Shown here: positions 63,129 through 64,000 of the stretch, piece after piece | How the letters are laid out: each line of letters begins with the position of its first letter | Numbering within the stretch: the first letter of the stretch is position 1 | Assembly (NCBI RefSeq): GCF_009818105.1 | Contig: NZ_CP046564.1 | Span: forward strand, 3,100,001-3,164,000 | Reading direction: 5' to 3' | DNA: 64,000 nucleotides | Source: Bacillus sp. N1-1 | Lineage (GTDB): Bacteria; Bacillota; Bacilli; Bacillales; Guptibacillaceae | Notes under the pieces: generated by a model | Told to the model about the DNA's origin: nothing | Seen by the model: the letters and a program-made list of their open reading frames with translations, nothing else | Database searches by the model: none | Made by a program: the position numbers and the translations under genes

Positions 63129-63385
63129 AAAAAAACCCGCCCCTAAAAAGGGACGAGATTGATCGCGGTACCACCCTTGTTGAAGAAAGCATGCTTTCTT
63201 CCACTCAGTCAGAATAACGGTCTGAACCGTCTAATGCTACACAGACGTTGTCTTTCCCATTAGATGCTCATGGAGGTAATTCGCATTTTCCTTTATGCTA
63301 GTTCTCACCTACCACCAGCTCTCTGAAAAAGGGAGAAAAACGCTACTTTGTCCAATCGAAGCATGTCGTTCATTAAAAAACACTA
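63129..63385 (-). promoter_or_regulatory. T-box riboswitch of tyrS (tyrosine specifier)
   Basis: Minus strand AGGGTGGTACCGCG (63164-63177) is the T-box sequence. Upstream stem I contains the GCTGGTGG element and the GAATTACC specifier region, giving a TAC (Tyr) codon at 63276-63278. Downstream a GC-rich hairpin plus TTTTTTT (63129-63157) is the terminator that the T-box antiterminator displaces when uncharged tRNA-Tyr binds. Confidence 0.93.
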
Positions 63386-63391
63386 TATAAA

Positions 63392-63420
63392 TTAATATCA
63401 CAAACGGAAAACCATGTCAA
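63392..63420 (-). promoter_or_regulatory. Sigma-A promoter of tyrS
   Basis: Minus strand TTGACA, 17 bases, TATTAA (6/6 and 4/6), placing the start near 63385, just before T-box stem I. Confidence 0.65.
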
Positions 63421-63448
63421 TTCTAAGCCTACTGAAATCCTACCAGTT

Positions 63449-63478
63449 TATACAAATCTCGACGACATATGCTATAAT
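63449..63478 (+). promoter_or_regulatory. Possible sigma-A promoter of the PBP gene
   Basis: TATACA, 18 bases, TATAAT (4/6 and 6/6), 30 bases upstream of the ATG. Confidence 0.5.
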
Positions 63479-63507
63479 AAATAGGATTAATTTGAGGGGG
63501 TATAGGA

Positions 63508-64000
63508 ATGCGAGAGCTTTTTTCTACTATCAGGCAGAAGTGGAACGCGTTCATTGATAGATTACAAGAATACAACATATTATCCGGCTCTAGAATTGCC
63601 TATAAAGTTATTTGGAATCTTTTTCTGATCTTTATAGTAATTGGTCTTATGGGCACATTTTTCGCCGGTGGTGTTGGTGCTGGATATTTTGCATCGCTTG
63701 TAAAAGATGAACCGATTCGCTCTTACGATGAGATGAAGAGTGACGTTTATAACTATGAAGAAACCAGTGAGGTCTACTTTGCTGGAGACGTATTTCTTGG
63801 AAACTTCCGTTCTGATATTGAGCGAAAAGAAGTTGAGTTAAAAGACGTTTCTCCTCTTCTACAAAAGGCGGTCATTTCCACGGAAGATGAATACTTTTAC
63901 GATCATGACGGCATTGTTCCTAAAGCAATAGGCCGAGCTGTACTGCAAGAAGTTACAAATTCAGAAGATCGCAGTGGTGGAAGCACACTCACGCAACAGC
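63508..64000 (+). CDS. Class A penicillin-binding protein, N-terminal part (cut by window edge)
   Basis: The first 164 codons are present. A cytoplasmic tail is followed by a membrane helix (about 37-63, LFLIFIVIGLMGTFFAGGVGAGYF). The glycosyltransferase 51 domain then begins with VISTEDEYFYDHDGI, containing the catalytic Glu of the EDxxFxxHxG motif, and GGSTLTQQ. This is a bifunctional peptidoglycan synthase; the transpeptidase domain should follow outside the window. GAGGGGGTATAGGA precedes the ATG at 63508. Which paralogue it is cannot be told. Confidence 0.9.
   Translation, partial: MRELFSTIRQKWNAFIDRLQEYNILSGSRIAYKVIWNLFLIFIVIGLMGTFFAGGVGAGYFASLVKDEPIRSYDEMKSDVYNYEETSEVYFAGDVFLGNFRSDIERKEVELKDVSPLLQKAVISTEDEYFYDHDGIVPKAIGRAVLQEVTNSEDRSGGSTLTQQ

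Overview
The window is chromosomal core DNA from a low-GC, endospore-forming member of the Bacillaceae. The evidence is long-range synteny with Bacillus subtilis (polA-phoRP-mdh-icd-citZ, pfkA-pyk-accDA, dnaE-ytrHI, ytxK-ackA, sppA-yteJ, iscS-thiI-brnQ-ezrA-hisJ-refZ, rpsD-tyrS), sporulation genes (ytrH, ytrI, the GerW-type ytfJ, sspA, refZ), AGGAGG-type ribosome binding sites with frequent TTG/GTG starts, and sigma-A, sigma-W-like and sigma-G-like promoters. The genus cannot be fixed from sequence alone. I saw no insertion sequence, prophage, CRISPR array, rRNA or tRNA.

Layout. 1-9.4 kb: DNA repair and replication (mutM fragment, polA), phosphate two-component system (phoPR), a MaoC-like hotdog protein and the TCA genes mdh, icd, citZ. 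9.6-13.5 kb: membrane proteins (DUF441, YtvI, FxsA) around a MarR/nitroreductase/ABM-monooxygenase operon with twin operators. 13.7-20.6 kb: central carbon and lipid precursor genes (pyk, pfkA, accA, accD, a FadR-type GntR regulator, malic enzyme). 20.7-29.3 kb: dnaE, ytrHI, nrnA, ytpI, ytoI, ytkL. 29.4-33.7 kb: a six-gene envelope-stress-like cassette (unrecognised protein, DUF4178, PspA, DUF4247 lipoprotein, DUF350, membrane-anchored spermidine-synthase-like protein). 33.8-39.3 kb: ald, paired crcB, a secreted protein, a cytosine/purine permease, a 52-residue ORF, moaB, EcsC. 39.4-49.3 kb: ackA, ytxK, tpx, ytfJ-ytfI, yteJ-sppA, nadK, an amidohydrolase and a second MurG-like glycosyltransferase. 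49.4-64 kb: acyl-CoA ligase, sspA, thiI-iscS, brnQ, ezrA, hisJ, refZ, free-Met-R-sulfoxide reductase, methionine gamma-lyase, rpsD with a structured leader, tyrS with a tyrosine T-box, and the start of a class A PBP.

How it works together. Several cre-like CcpA sites (citZ, the MaoC gene, methionine gamma-lyase, weaker ones at ackA) put carbon flow here under catabolite control. A 15-bp perfect dyad with a TGGTCAGACCA core, the classical FadR/LldR-type operator, lies just downstream of the malic enzyme promoter, and the FadR-type regulator is the next gene: a likely local circuit linking malate/NADPH and acetyl-CoA carboxylase.

The most interesting region is the PspA/DUF cassette. An ECF (sigma-W-like) promoter, GGGAAC-N16-CGTA, starts just after the first gene and would drive DUF4178-PspA-DUF4247-DUF350-spermidine synthase as one envelope-stress unit. 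A second, near-perfect sigma-W promoter drives sppA-yteJ, so the same stress sigma factor probably governs both. All functional calls are from reading sequence and remembered family motifs; no database search was run.
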